DNA of 35,085 nucleotides from Bacteroidales bacterium (GCA_017545365.1 JAFWOP010000087.1:1-35085), one strand, 5' to 3'; positions 14,598 to 22,295 are shown, counted from the stretch's first letter. The notes: generated by a model not told the origin, from the letters alone. A program made the numbers and translations.

Positions 14598-16715
14598 TTA
14601 TGTTATTATGTTTATGTTATATGAATCGATTACTTTGTTTCCGCCAGTTGATTTGGGGCATAATGATGATTCTTTATTTTGCTTATATTTCTGAGGGTGA
14701 ATTATATGAGAAAAACCTTTTAGTAAGGTGTCATCTGGAATAAAAATGTCTTTAAGTGACTTTTTGCAAATGACACGATAACAAACCCTGCTCTCATCAC
14801 CACTTTTTCTGGAGTGACTAACATTAAAAGTTTGTTGCATAAAACAAGCTTCCGTGCAATCATTCCAATTGTTACATGCCAAAGGTAGAAGTGTCGCAAA
14901 GTTTTTATGACACAATACGAAATCATTAAGACCTTGATTCATGATTTGCGGATAGAAAAGGTTTAAATGTTCATCTTTCGTCGTAACATCTAGCAGATAA
15001 AAAATGCCATCTTCAGCCAAAAGTTTCAATAAGCTTTCGGCTATTGTATAATAGCAATTTCCTTCAATAATCCTTCTTGATATAAGTTCGCATGCCATCT
15101 TGCTATTCAAGATAAAATGGCATGCAGGTACATCTGAAATTTGTAAATCATTTTTGCTTTGAATCATCTTCTCTACACATGAAAGTGATATTTTATGACG
15201 CATATTAGATGATGAAACCTCAACTAATTCTTTTAAAGTCGTCAGAGCCTTATGATTACCATCAATTGCTATAATATTTATTGTTTTAGAATCTGTTAAA
15301 TGTTTTGAGAGGGCGACCACCAACCCTATTAATTCTCCGCCTGTACCACATCCAAAGTCAAGGATATTAATTTCTGGTAGTTGTTTCAAGACTTCCAGAT
15401 ATTGACGAGATTTGAACAAATCATCAAAAATACAAAAAGATTCCGCATAGCTCCGAGGGAAGTACGTTCCTAGATATACTTTAATATCTTCAGAGTCTAT
15501 GTCTAAATTATGCTCAAATCTTTTGTATTCTGGAGAATAAATGGCCCCGAGATTATTGAATAAAGCAAGATCAAGCCAGTGCGGAATAATTGTTTTAGAT
15601 TTATGGAACTTAACGGAACCATTTTCAATGGATGAATGATTCGATTTTTCATGAATACTTACAAATAGGCCGTTATTCTCTTGTAAATCATCTATCGCAT
15701 CACCGTCTTGCCAACAAATAACATCCGGATTAATTGCTCTAACTTCATGATTAATAAAATTGCTGAGTTTTGAACAATGAGCTCCAATCCCTGTTGACTC
15801 AACCTTAACCAAATACTTTTTATGGATAGTAATGCCATATTTTGCAAGTTTCGACTGTAAAGAAATGCCATCCCACACTGTAACAACAGCATCAGATAAT
15901 TTTAAGACAGAAGATAGTATCTGTTTTACAAAACCTTTAAGGGCAGTGCCCTCTTCAGTTTGTACTTGTTGTCCTTTGACAACATCTTCTTCTTGATTAT
16001 CTATATGCTCTTGTTTGTCATCTTTCGTTATTTCTGTTTGTTGTATGGAATTGTGAGAATGCCCTTCGTATATTTTTATATCTTCAAAAACAGATAGTTG
16101 TTCTGGAGAAGTTGTTGGTTTATCATAATTGGCATTGCTGAACTCAGCCAGATAGAAAGAGTTAAGGTTCAATAATTCGGCAAGATTCACGATTCCTAAA
16201 GGATTAAGATCTGTATGGGGACAAGTAATATCATCCAGTTTCTCTATAAAATGTTCGTTATCGGTTATATGAAGCCAAGATTTTGTGGTGGCACAAAGCT
16301 GGTTCTCCAACTTAATGGGCTGATTAAATATCACCAAAGTCGGTACATCTTTTATGTTCTTACTATTCACTCCTAATGCTTTGAGTTCTTTTTTGACAAT
16401 TGAGTGGTTTATTCTTGCTTGTTGCAATACAGTCTTACGTGAGCCACCTTTTATGTTTTGCCCGTCGCATTTCCACTCACCATTCTCTGTGGCAACAACA
16501 GTTCCACCATAGTTTTTGAATTCGATAGCAATAATTGCGTCTTTCTTTATGAACAAAGCATCTAGTTCACATCCTATATTATAGTTTCCAGCAAACACGC
16601 AGAAATCATTCGAGTTTTCATAGCGAGCCTTTAATTGTTCACATAGGAAACGAAACTGCTCTCTTTCTGCAGTGTTGTCGTAATTACCAACTCTAAATGC
16701 CAATAAACCTCCCAT
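14598..16715 (-). CDS. NERD nuclease-methyltransferase fusion protein
   Basis: From the ATG at 16715 the protein has 705 residues. A longer frame opens at a TTG (16754) that overlaps the promoter and is unlikely. Residues 1-160 form a NERD (PD-(D/E)XK) nuclease domain: E17, D52 in GCELDALF, and the EFK triad at 65-67. A hydrophilic linker rich in Gln, Glu and Asp follows (about 215-265). About residues 445-600 form a Rossmann methyltransferase: INILDFGCGTGGE (SAM-binding motif I) and INIIAIDGNHKAL (motif II). It is the first gene of the four-gene operon. The target of the methyltransferase half cannot be read. Confidence 0.82.
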   Translation of the reverse strand: MGGLLAFRVGNYDNTAEREQFRFLCEQLKARYENSNDFCVFAGNYNIGCELDALFIKKDAIIAIEFKNYGGTVVATENGEWKCDGQNIKGGSRKTVLQQARINHSIVKKELKALGVNSKNIKDVPTLVIFNQPIKLENQLCATTKSWLHITDNEHFIEKLDDITCPHTDLNPLGIVNLAELLNLNSFYLAEFSNANYDKPTTSPEQLSVFEDIKIYEGHSHNSIQQTEITKDDKQEHIDNQEEDVVKGQQVQTEEGTALKGFVKQILSSVLKLSDAVVTVWDGISLQSKLAKYGITIHKKYLVKVESTGIGAHCSKLSNFINHEVRAINPDVICWQDGDAIDDLQENNGLFVSIHEKSNHSSIENGSVKFHKSKTIIPHWLDLALFNNLGAIYSPEYKRFEHNLDIDSEDIKVYLGTYFPRSYAESFCIFDDLFKSRQYLEVLKQLPEINILDFGCGTGGELIGLVVALSKHLTDSKTINIIAIDGNHKALTTLKELVEVSSSNMRHKISLSCVEKMIQSKNDLQISDVPACHFILNSKMACELISRRIIEGNCYYTIAESLLKLLAEDGIFYLLDVTTKDEHLNLFYPQIMNQGLNDFVLCHKNFATLLPLACNNWNDCTEACFMQQTFNVSHSRKSGDESRVCYRVICKKSLKDIFIPDDTLLKGFSHIIHPQKYKQNKESSLCPKSTGGNKVIDSYNINIIT

Positions 16716-16751
16716 ATTACTAAAGTTAAAAAGCGAATTCTTTTTCCGCCA

Positions 16752-16759
16752 CAAATTTA
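16752..16759 (-). promoter_or_regulatory. -7 box of the four-gene operon
   Basis: TAAATTTG on the minus strand matches TAnnTTTG and lies 36 bases before the ATG at 16715. No clear TTTG is seen about 20 bases further upstream. It overlaps the alternative TTG start, which supports the ATG. Confidence 0.55.
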
Positions 16760-16864
16760 CAAATTAATTCTGAATTTCTAATCGTTTTCTTGAGAAATTT
16801 TTCTTTTTCACACTTTCGCAAAGATTGTGATGAGATTTTGCTTGGAGGAGCAGGGATAAAAGAG

Positions 16865-17080
16865 TAACTTTGTAGTTGAACAAGTAAGACAGCAACGTAA
16901 CATGTAAGGACGCTGTACATCGGGTAAGAGCGCTACTCCGACCAGTTCTTTCCCCGCTTCAATCTGAAAGCATCCTTCTGTCCCCGTAGGGAGGGAGATG
17001 GCAACGGGTAAGGAGCTTGTTGCTCAGGTAAAGTGTAAGAGGGCAAGATGCTGCAGTAGTTCTTCTACTAGAGTTTTTGT
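16865..17080 (+). other. Possible plus-strand small RNA transcription unit
   Basis: In the 490-base gap between the NERD gene and the 17204 gene, TAACTTTG (16865-16872) with CTTG 20 bases upstream looks like a plus-strand promoter. At the far end AGTAG-TTCTT-CTACT (17055-17069) is followed by a T-rich tail (17074-17084). Between them is no credible ORF, only several loose copies of a GTAAG(G/A)-type motif. The evidence is only the two end signals. Confidence 0.25.
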
Positions 17081-17081
17081 T

Positions 17082-17165
17082 TTTGCTGCAATTCTGCCAT
17101 CGCTGCAATACTCGTTGATAATCAACGGGTTGTGAGTGGCAACAAGATGGCAGAATTGCAGCAAA
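17082..17165. repeat. 84-bp element with perfect 20-bp inverted ends
   Basis: TTTGCTGCAATTCTGCCATC (17082-17101) and its exact reverse complement (17146-17165) enclose 44 bases that hold a second palindrome, GTTGATAATCAAC (17114-17126). No gene is inside. Related text (ATGGCAGAATTG with an adjoining GAAGC-GA-GCTTC hairpin) occurs at about 18964-18991, so this may be a member of a dispersed palindromic family. It could also act as a terminator for the 17204 operon. Confidence 0.65.
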
Positions 17166-17203
17166 TTATGTAAAACGCGTTATGTGATGACGTTTTTGAA
17201 TGA

Positions 17204-18928
17204 TTAATCGTCCACTCTCTCGACGATGAAGTCGCAGGCGGAGAACCAGCCGCCGTTATATTGGGTGTTGGGGCGAGTGGTGACGCCGTAAGTCAGTTTG
17301 CCATCGTCATAGACCGTGACGACATCGAGCCAGATGCGGTTCCAGCCATAGCCCTGCCCGCCATTAGCCGTGGCCTTGTTGATGTCCAGCGCGTAGACAC
17401 CGGCGTTTTCGGCGGCACGCTGTTCGACGCGGCAGAGGGAAGAGAACCAAACGTTGCCGCCAGTTCTGCCCAAGGCTGGAATCTCCTTGGTGCTGATATC
17501 TCCACGGTCGGTGTTGCCAGTCTTTGCGAAGATGTATGCGAAAGAGTGATCGGCATTAGCGGCTCGCACTACTGCAGAGACGCGGTAGCGGCCCGGACGC
17601 AGGTCGCGCAGCGTTGTCTCTGCCTCGAATCCTTTGCCAGCCTCGCCTTTCACTTCGAGATAGCCCGTCTGTGAGTCACCGCTGTAGTGCTCGCCAATGG
17701 CGGTGAACTCGGTCGTGGCATAGTCAACAGGCTCGTGGCTAAGTTTCCAGAAGTTGCGGTTTAGATATTCCTGGTCGCGCTTACTGAGGCTGTCGATCTC
17801 TACCGTTGGGTCTCTCATGATGCTGATACCCCTACGCACCTTGGCCACCTGCTGTTTAAGGTTGCCGGTGACGTTAGCCTCCAGCGCCTCAGTCATGCGA
17901 CTTAGTTCTTCGGCTTGCCGTCCTGAAAGGCGGAAGGGATAAGCGACGACTTCTTTATATAACGTGTTGCAGATGGCTTGCTGCTCAGTTGGGGTGGCGG
18001 TGCGGTTCAGGTCAAGCATGCGTTGCACTTTTGCCTTCAGGGCGTCGTAGCTAGTGTACAGATTGGGCATTTCGGTTGAGCCTTTGAGCTTCGCCACCAT
18101 CTCTTGGAACTTGTAGGCGTACTTCTCTATCACAGTATCGGCCTCGAGGGCCTTGGCACGTTCTGGGGAGTTTTTCTTGATGTCCCACACCATATTGTGT
18201 GCAACGCCCAGTCCCGTGTTCGTCCGGTTCAGGTATTCGTCGGGGTCATAGGACTTCACTTGCGGTTTGCTATCAATCTTGGGACAATGGAACTCGTAGA
18301 TGATGCCTTCCACCATATAGCGTTTGTGTAGCAGGTTGCCATCGTTCAGCTCCGTGTCCATCCACGAGAGTAGATAGGTGGAGCGAAAGCCGTCGTCGTC
18401 TTTGAAACTGATGATGCGAGTATTCATCATCGGATTGAGTTCCAGAGGGAACGTAGCGCCGTGTTCTCCCCAGGCAATCTTAACACCAGGGAAGATGGCT
18501 TGTTCGTCGCCTGCCGTATAGCTGTAGTAGCTATTGGCAAAGGGTGCCTGTTTGTCGAAGGCATCGAGGATGGGACGCAAAGGTAGTGTCGGATCGTCTG
18601 GCACCTGATTGAACGAGAAACGATGACCGTCGATGTAGAGTGGTCCGAGGGATGCTGTGACGTTCGACTTGGTTTGCGAGAGTATCACTGTGTGGATTTT
18701 CTCCTTGGGCACAAGTCCTCCTCCGTCTAGGCAGCCCCATTCGCCATGAGCCACGATGAGCGAGTCTTCGTTCATGCTCTTCATCTTGGCTTCGATGTTC
18801 TTTGGGAACTTGCCGTATATCGTCTCAACAAAGGCTGTTCGCATGGCTTGGGCATGCTTGTTCTCCTGAGCGCAGAGCCACATGGTGGGCATCAGTAGGA
18901 GGGCAGTTATGAATAGTTGTTTTTTCAT
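17204..18928 (-). CDS. Secreted protein of unknown function in the ECF operon
   Basis: From the ATG at 18928 (MKKQLFITALLLMPTMWLCA) the protein has 574 residues with a clear signal peptide. An upstream frame to 19021 would put 31 residues before the signal and contains repeat-like sequence, so I chose the later start. The middle is helical (about residues 270-400), and the C-terminal 160 residues look like a beta-sandwich, galactose-binding-like module (TTLRDLRPGRYRVSAVVRAA; WNRIWLDVVTVYDDG). I do not recognise the N-terminal half. Third gene of the sigma-factor operon, so probably its regulated output in the periplasm or on the surface. Confidence 0.75.
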   Translation of the reverse strand: MKKQLFITALLLMPTMWLCAQENKHAQAMRTAFVETIYGKFPKNIEAKMKSMNEDSLIVAHGEWGCLDGGGLVPKEKIHTVILSQTKSNVTASLGPLYIDGHRFSFNQVPDDPTLPLRPILDAFDKQAPFANSYYSYTAGDEQAIFPGVKIAWGEHGATFPLELNPMMNTRIISFKDDDGFRSTYLLSWMDTELNDGNLLHKRYMVEGIIYEFHCPKIDSKPQVKSYDPDEYLNRTNTGLGVAHNMVWDIKKNSPERAKALEADTVIEKYAYKFQEMVAKLKGSTEMPNLYTSYDALKAKVQRMLDLNRTATPTEQQAICNTLYKEVVAYPFRLSGRQAEELSRMTEALEANVTGNLKQQVAKVRRGISIMRDPTVEIDSLSKRDQEYLNRNFWKLSHEPVDYATTEFTAIGEHYSGDSQTGYLEVKGEAGKGFEAETTLRDLRPGRYRVSAVVRAANADHSFAYIFAKTGNTDRGDISTKEIPALGRTGGNVWFSSLCRVEQRAAENAGVYALDINKATANGGQGYGWNRIWLDVVTVYDDGKLTYGVTTRPNTQYNGGWFSACDFIVERVDD

Positions 18929-19022
18929 TTTGAAGTTGTTGAATTTCATTCGACCTTTTCTCGCCATGGCAGAATTGAAGCGAGCTTCATTCTGCTCATT
19001 TGGCTTAACGAAAACGTTCATT

Positions 19023-19619
19023 TTAGAAGGTGATATAATTGGCAGTACTGTCTTTCTGTAGTTCTCTCATCGCCTGCTCGGCCTCGTCTTTGACAATTCG
19101 ATTGACAAGTTGTTGCAGACGCATATCTGCGGCGATGAGTTTTTCAAGATGAGCCGAACGGACGCTGTCGTCCACCGCTTCCATCTCTGCTTCGAGACGG
19201 GCGATGTAGTTGTTGAGTTGGTCGGCAGAAGATGCAACAGGTGCAGGCTTGGTTTTTGCAATTGTCGGTCTCTTGATGTCAGCACGATGCTTTACCTGTA
19301 TGCGCTGAACGGCGACGGGCTTTTGTCCGATAGCGGGTTTTTCGACAATGTCTGTCTTGTTGGCTTGCCGCTCCGTCTGTTGTGCAGTCATCGGATGCTC
19401 TTTTGGCTCTATATCCTTATTTGTAAAATGCAATGTCAATAAGAGCAGGATGCTGGCGGCCGCGACAACGATGGCTGCGGGACGGAGCCAATGGCGAGCG
19501 TTGCTCTCCGACTTGATACGATTCTTCACCCGTTGCTCCATATCATGGGGCATCTTCATTCTTGCAGCCCGGTCGTTCTGACGCTGCAAGGCTTGGCGGA
19601 AGAGTTCATCATTGTTCAT
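19023..19619 (-). CDS. Probable anti-sigma factor / membrane regulator
   Basis: The protein has 198 residues: a charged cytoplasmic N-terminus (MNNDELFRQALQRQNDRAAR), one transmembrane helix at about residues 47-64 (AAIVVAAASILLLLTLHF), and a periplasmic part with a Lys/Pro-rich linker and a C-terminal coiled coil (YIARLEAEMEAVDDS and LIAADMRLQQLVNRI). Its start overlaps the ECF sigma gene by 11 bases, the usual arrangement for a sigma/anti-sigma pair, but no zinc-binding anti-sigma motif is present. It may tether or sense rather than inhibit classically. Confidence 0.7.
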   Translation of the reverse strand: MNNDELFRQALQRQNDRAARMKMPHDMEQRVKNRIKSESNARHWLRPAAIVVAAASILLLLTLHFTNKDIEPKEHPMTAQQTERQANKTDIVEKPAIGQKPVAVQRIQVKHRADIKRPTIAKTKPAPVASSADQLNNYIARLEAEMEAVDDSVRSAHLEKLIAADMRLQQLVNRIVKDEAEQAMRELQKDSTANYITF

Positions 19620-20148
19620 CGTTCATGTGCATTAAAATCATTCGGAGCCGTTGACGTATTCGGTGAAGTTGGCTGCTGAGCCGTGACACTTCACGTTCGA
19701 GAGAGTTGTCCGCTGCGCCCGTGATGTAAGCGATTTCTTTGAGGGGGCATTGGTCGAAGTAATAAAGTTGCAAGAGCATCTGCTCTTCGGGCGTTAGTTT
19801 TTGAATGGCCTCATCCAACTGCTCGGCTGTTGTAGCATCAGGCAATTCGTCGGGAATGTCCTCGCCCACATCGAGGGGAATTTGTGCCATTCGTTTTCGT
19901 CGTCGCAGAAGATAGAGTGCTTCATGGTAGGCAATGCGGTGAAGCCATGTCTTCATGGAAGCCTTCTCCGGATTGTAGTCTTCCAAATGCTTGTAGGCTG
20001 ACACGAAAGTCTCTTGCACTACGTCCTCTGCATCCTCCTGAATGGTGACGATACGACCGACAAAGGTCATGAGCGCAGGCCCATAGCGACTTATCATCGA
20101 GGATAAGTCTTCGGCTTTTCGGTTGTCATGTATTCGTCTTTTAAACAT
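19609..20148 (-). CDS. ECF RNA polymerase sigma factor
   Basis: The protein has 179 residues. Region 2 is clear (YGPALMTFVGRIVTIQEDAEDVVQETFVSAYKHL, about residues 24-57, then MKTWLHRIAYHEALYLLRRRKR), and region 4 has ALQKLTPEEQ-like QKLTPEEQMLLQLYYFDQ plus the helix-turn-helix LKEIAYITGAADNSLEREVSRLS. It directs RNA polymerase to a small promoter set in response to an envelope signal. It is followed by an overlapping membrane-regulator gene and a large secreted protein gene. An array of 22-bp units lies 195 bases upstream. Confidence 0.93.
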   Translation of the reverse strand: MFKRRIHDNRKAEDLSSMISRYGPALMTFVGRIVTIQEDAEDVVQETFVSAYKHLEDYNPEKASMKTWLHRIAYHEALYLLRRRKRMAQIPLDVGEDIPDELPDATTAEQLDEAIQKLTPEEQMLLQLYYFDQCPLKEIAYITGAADNSLEREVSRLSSQLHRIRQRLRMILMHMNDEQ

Positions 20149-20239
20149 TTGCAGGTCCTTTTTTCTTTCTACTGAAATATAGACTATTTCTTGTGTTTAG
20201 TCACGCCAATATGGCGATAATTAAGAAAAATTATGGAAA

Positions 20240-20271
20240 CTATATAGAATTTGTCCCCTGAAATGTAGGGA
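20240..20271. repeat. 32-nt sequence shared with the serpin upstream region (copy 1)
   Basis: This stretch matches 24606-24637 at 26 of 32 positions without gaps (CTATATAGAAT at one end, AAATGTAGGGA at the other). Both copies lie about 90 bases upstream of a minus-strand gene that encodes or controls a secreted protein. It may be a shared regulatory sequence or a mobile-element end. Confidence 0.5.
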
Positions 20272-20342
20272 TGCAACGCGCTTTAAGCATCTTATTAGCA
20301 GCAGGAGTGTCTTATTAGCAGCTCGGAGAGTTGTGCCAGAAT

Positions 20343-20672
20343 TTGTGCGGCAGCCTGGCACAAGTTGTGCAGCATTGTTGCACAACTTAGGCAGCTATCC
20401 TGCACAACTTCGGCAGCAATGCTGCACAAGTTACGCCGCAATGCTGCACAAGTTTGGCAACAATGCAGCAAAAGTATGGCAGCAATGCTGCGCAAGAGCT
20501 AAAGCATGCATATTAGAGGGCAGGAGCATGCATTTACGAGTGCAAAAGCATGCATCTGAGAGTGCGAAAGCATGCATCTGAGAGTGCGAGAGCATTGATT
20601 CTAGGGTATGAAAGCATTGATTCTGGGGTGCGAAAGGATGCATCCGAGGGTGTGGGAGTATTGCTTTTGCCC
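20343..20672. repeat. Array of fifteen 22-bp tandem units in two families
   Basis: A strict 22-base period runs for 330 bases. Units 1-7 (20343-20496) follow TTNGGCAGCAATGCTGCACA plus AG; units 8-15 (20497-20672) follow TGCGAAAGCATGCATCTGAG plus AG or GG. Family 1 carries a GCAGCAATGCTGC palindrome and family 2 carries GCATGC/ATGCAT, placed at the same face every two helical turns. Just upstream, CTTATTAGCAGC repeats at 20 bases (20291, 20311). The period is not a multiple of three, and there are no unique spacers, so it is neither protein-coding nor CRISPR. Confidence 0.85.
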
Positions 20673-20695
20673 CTATAGGGCGCGGTTTCTCTTAT

Positions 20696-20724
20696 GACAA
20701 AAGAACCCAGGGCGATGCCCTGGG
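20696..20724 (-). terminator. Terminator after lpxH
   Basis: On the minus strand CCCAGGGC-ATC-GCCCTGGG forms a perfect 8-bp stem with a 3-base loop, followed by TTCTTTTG. It lies about 80 bases after the lpxH stop. The sequence also resembles a dispersed palindromic repeat common in this group, so it may have been recruited as a terminator. Confidence 0.6.
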
Positions 20725-20806
20725 CTGTTAGCTTGCTGGCTTTGCAGGCCGCTGATGATTTTTTCTCTGCCACTCTGAGAAAAGACCACTGGCAGCGATA
20801 ACATTT

Positions 20807-21721
20807 CTATGGCTGGCTTTCGCCTTCGACATATTCCTCGAGGAGCATGTGTTCGCCATCGTAGACGGCATAGGTGAACTGCCAAATCCAGTCGCCGAGG
20901 ATGAGCATGCGAGCGCGACCTTTCTCGCGTGGCTCCTGATACCCACCCCCAGCCCCTCCCGAGGGGAGGGGGGCTTGATTTGCATTAGAGGTAATGTTAT
21001 TTGTAGTTGGAGTATTTAGACTCCCCTCCCCTCGGGAGGGGTTGGGGGTGGGTATCTGGTCTACGGGCTTGCGAAGCATCAGGTCGAGTTCGATATGGCG
21101 GTGGCCATAGATGAAGAAGTCGATGTTGGGATGCGTCTTAAGGTACTCCTTCGTGTAGAGCACCAGATGTTCGCGGTCCTCACCCATGTAGGGTGGTTCC
21201 TTGCCGTCGGCACGCTTCAGGCGCGAGTGCTTTGCCCAGCGCTGTCCGAGCTGCATGCCCCACCACGGGTGTACGAAGTTGAGCAGCCGCTGACAGGTGC
21301 GGTTGTGGAACATCCACCGCAGGAACTTGAACTTCCGGTCGGGATCGCCGAGGCCGTCGCCGTGTGCGAGGTAGAACACGTGGCCATAGATATCGGTGGT
21401 GAGCGGCTGCCGGTGGAGGATGACGCCGCATTCCTGCTCGAGGTAGCCGTAGGTCCAGATGTCGTGATTGCCCGTGAAGTAGTGCACCTCTACGCCCATA
21501 TCGGTGAGCTCGGAGATCTTTCCGAGGAACCGAGTATAGCCCTTCGGCACCACGTGGCGGTATTCGTCCCAGAAGTCGAACATGTCGCCGAGCAGGTAGA
21601 CGGCAGCGGCTTTCGTCTTGATGCTGTCGAGGAATCGCACCAGTCTGCGCTCCTGCATGCGCTGATGCTCTATGGCGAGTGAGCCCAGATGGGCGTCGGC
21701 GAGGAAATAGATATTCTTCAT
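20807..21721 (-). CDS. lpxH: UDP-2,3-diacylglucosamine diphosphatase (LpxH-type)
   Basis: The protein has 304 residues. It is a calcineurin-like metallophosphoesterase: ADAHLGS (metal ligands), LLGDMFDFWDEY, YFTGNHDIWTYG, LAHGDGLGD and FIYGHRHIELDL are the five conserved blocks. It removes UMP from UDP-diacylglucosamine in lipid A synthesis at the inner membrane. The protein is about 40 residues longer than usual because an in-frame GC-rich repeat (20938-21056) is inserted between the HRHIE block and the C-terminal LILGDWIWQFTYAV strand pair, adding low-complexity sequence. The ATG is immediately preceded by a second repeat element. Confidence 0.93.
   Translation of the reverse strand: MKNIYFLADAHLGSLAIEHQRMQERRLVRFLDSIKTKAAAVYLLGDMFDFWDEYRHVVPKGYTRFLGKISELTDMGVEVHYFTGNHDIWTYGYLEQECGVILHRQPLTTDIYGHVFYLAHGDGLGDPDRKFKFLRWMFHNRTCQRLLNFVHPWWGMQLGQRWAKHSRLKRADGKEPPYMGEDREHLVLYTKEYLKTHPNIDFFIYGHRHIELDLMLRKPVDQIPTPNPSRGEGSLNTPTTNNITSNANQAPLPSGGAGGGYQEPREKGRARMLILGDWIWQFTYAVYDGEHMLLEEYVEGESQP
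20938..21056. repeat. GC-rich inverted repeat inserted in frame in lpxH
   Basis: Inverted arms GATACCCACCCCCAGCCCCT (20938 onwards) and the matching reverse complement ending at 21056 enclose a short AT-rich middle. Each arm holds the palindrome CCCCTCCCGAGGGGAGG. Translated, the arms give PTPNPSRGEGS and APLPSGGAGGG, separated by an Asn/Thr-rich stretch. The reading frame of lpxH is kept open on both sides. Confidence 0.85.
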
Positions 21722-21722
21722 A

Positions 21723-21951
21723 AACCTCCCCCGACCCCTCCAAAGGAGGGGAGTGCCTGCCGGTTTCAGGGGGATATGGCAAGGCTTTCTAAGAATCTCC
21801 CCTTGGCGTCTCTAGAGGAGGAGGGCGTCTGGCTGAGTGCGTGGGGAAGATTCATTTTGTTATTACTATTTCTTGATTACATCAAACGATACGCATGAGG
21901 GAACCTGATACCGGTAGGCCCTCCCCTCCTTCGGAGGGGTCGGGGGAGGTT
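21723..21951. repeat. GC-rich inverted-repeat (MITE-like) element between DUF59 gene and lpxH
   Basis: Second copy of the element at 265-465. The arms AACCTCCCCCGACCCCTCC (from 21723) and their reverse complement (to 21951) match each other imperfectly for about 48 bases, including AGTGCCTGCCGGTTTCAGG near the left arm. One base separates it from the lpxH ATG and one base from the upstream gene's stop. The core (about 130 bases) differs from the first copy and holds no gene. Confidence 0.8.
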
Positions 21952-21952
21952 C

Positions 21953-22273
21953 CTAGTCGAATCCCAGTTCTACTCGCGCTTCTTCCGACATCATCGACTG
22001 ATCCCAGACGGGCTCGAAGACAAGGTTGACGGTGCAACCTTTCACGCTTTCAAGGGCATCGACCTTCTGCCGCACATCCTCGAGGATGAAGTCGGCGGCA
22101 GGGCAGGTGGGAGCCGTGAAGGTCATGTCGATTTCTACTTCGCCGCTGTCCTTCACCTCGATGCGATAGATGAGGCCGAGCTCGTAGATGTCGACAGGAA
22201 TCTCCGGGTCGTAGACGGTCTTCAGTACGTCGACGATGCGCTCTTCAATCCATATTTTCTCTGTCTGATCCAT
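21953..22273 (-). CDS. MIP18/DUF59 family Fe-S cluster assembly factor
   Basis: The protein has 106 residues from the ATG at 22273 (MDQTEKIWIEERIVDVLKTV); a longer frame would pass into the promoter. The conserved DPEIPVDIYELGLIY and the DMTFTAPTCPAADFI segment with the single reactive Cys define the DUF59/MIP18 (SufT/PaaD-like) family, which helps insert Fe-S clusters into target proteins in the cytoplasm. No other suf genes are adjacent. It has its own strong promoter at 22296-22327, and lpxH follows after the repeat element. Confidence 0.9.
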   Translation of the reverse strand: MDQTEKIWIEERIVDVLKTVYDPEIPVDIYELGLIYRIEVKDSGEVEIDMTFTAPTCPAADFILEDVRQKVDALESVKGCTVNLVFEPVWDQSMMSEEARVELGFD

Positions 22274-22295
22274 TTCGTTTTGGTTATAGTGAGTG

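Noticed and set aside
16716..16754. TTG start of the NERD fusion (13 extra residues)
   Set aside because: It overlaps the -7 box TAAATTTG, so it would lie upstream of or at the transcription start; the ATG at 16715 is better placed.
18929..19021. N-terminal extension of the secreted protein (start at 19021)
   Set aside because: It would put 31 residues before the signal peptide and is composed of repeat-like hairpin sequence; the ATG at 18928 gives a normal signal peptide.
20295..20643. Repeat-rich ORFs with Cys/His/Met-rich peptides
   Set aside because: They only translate the 22-bp array; the period is not a multiple of three, so the frame rotates, and there is no start signal or family match.
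20343..20672. CRISPR array
   Set aside because: The 22-bp units are contiguous variants of one another with no unique spacers, and no cas gene is present.
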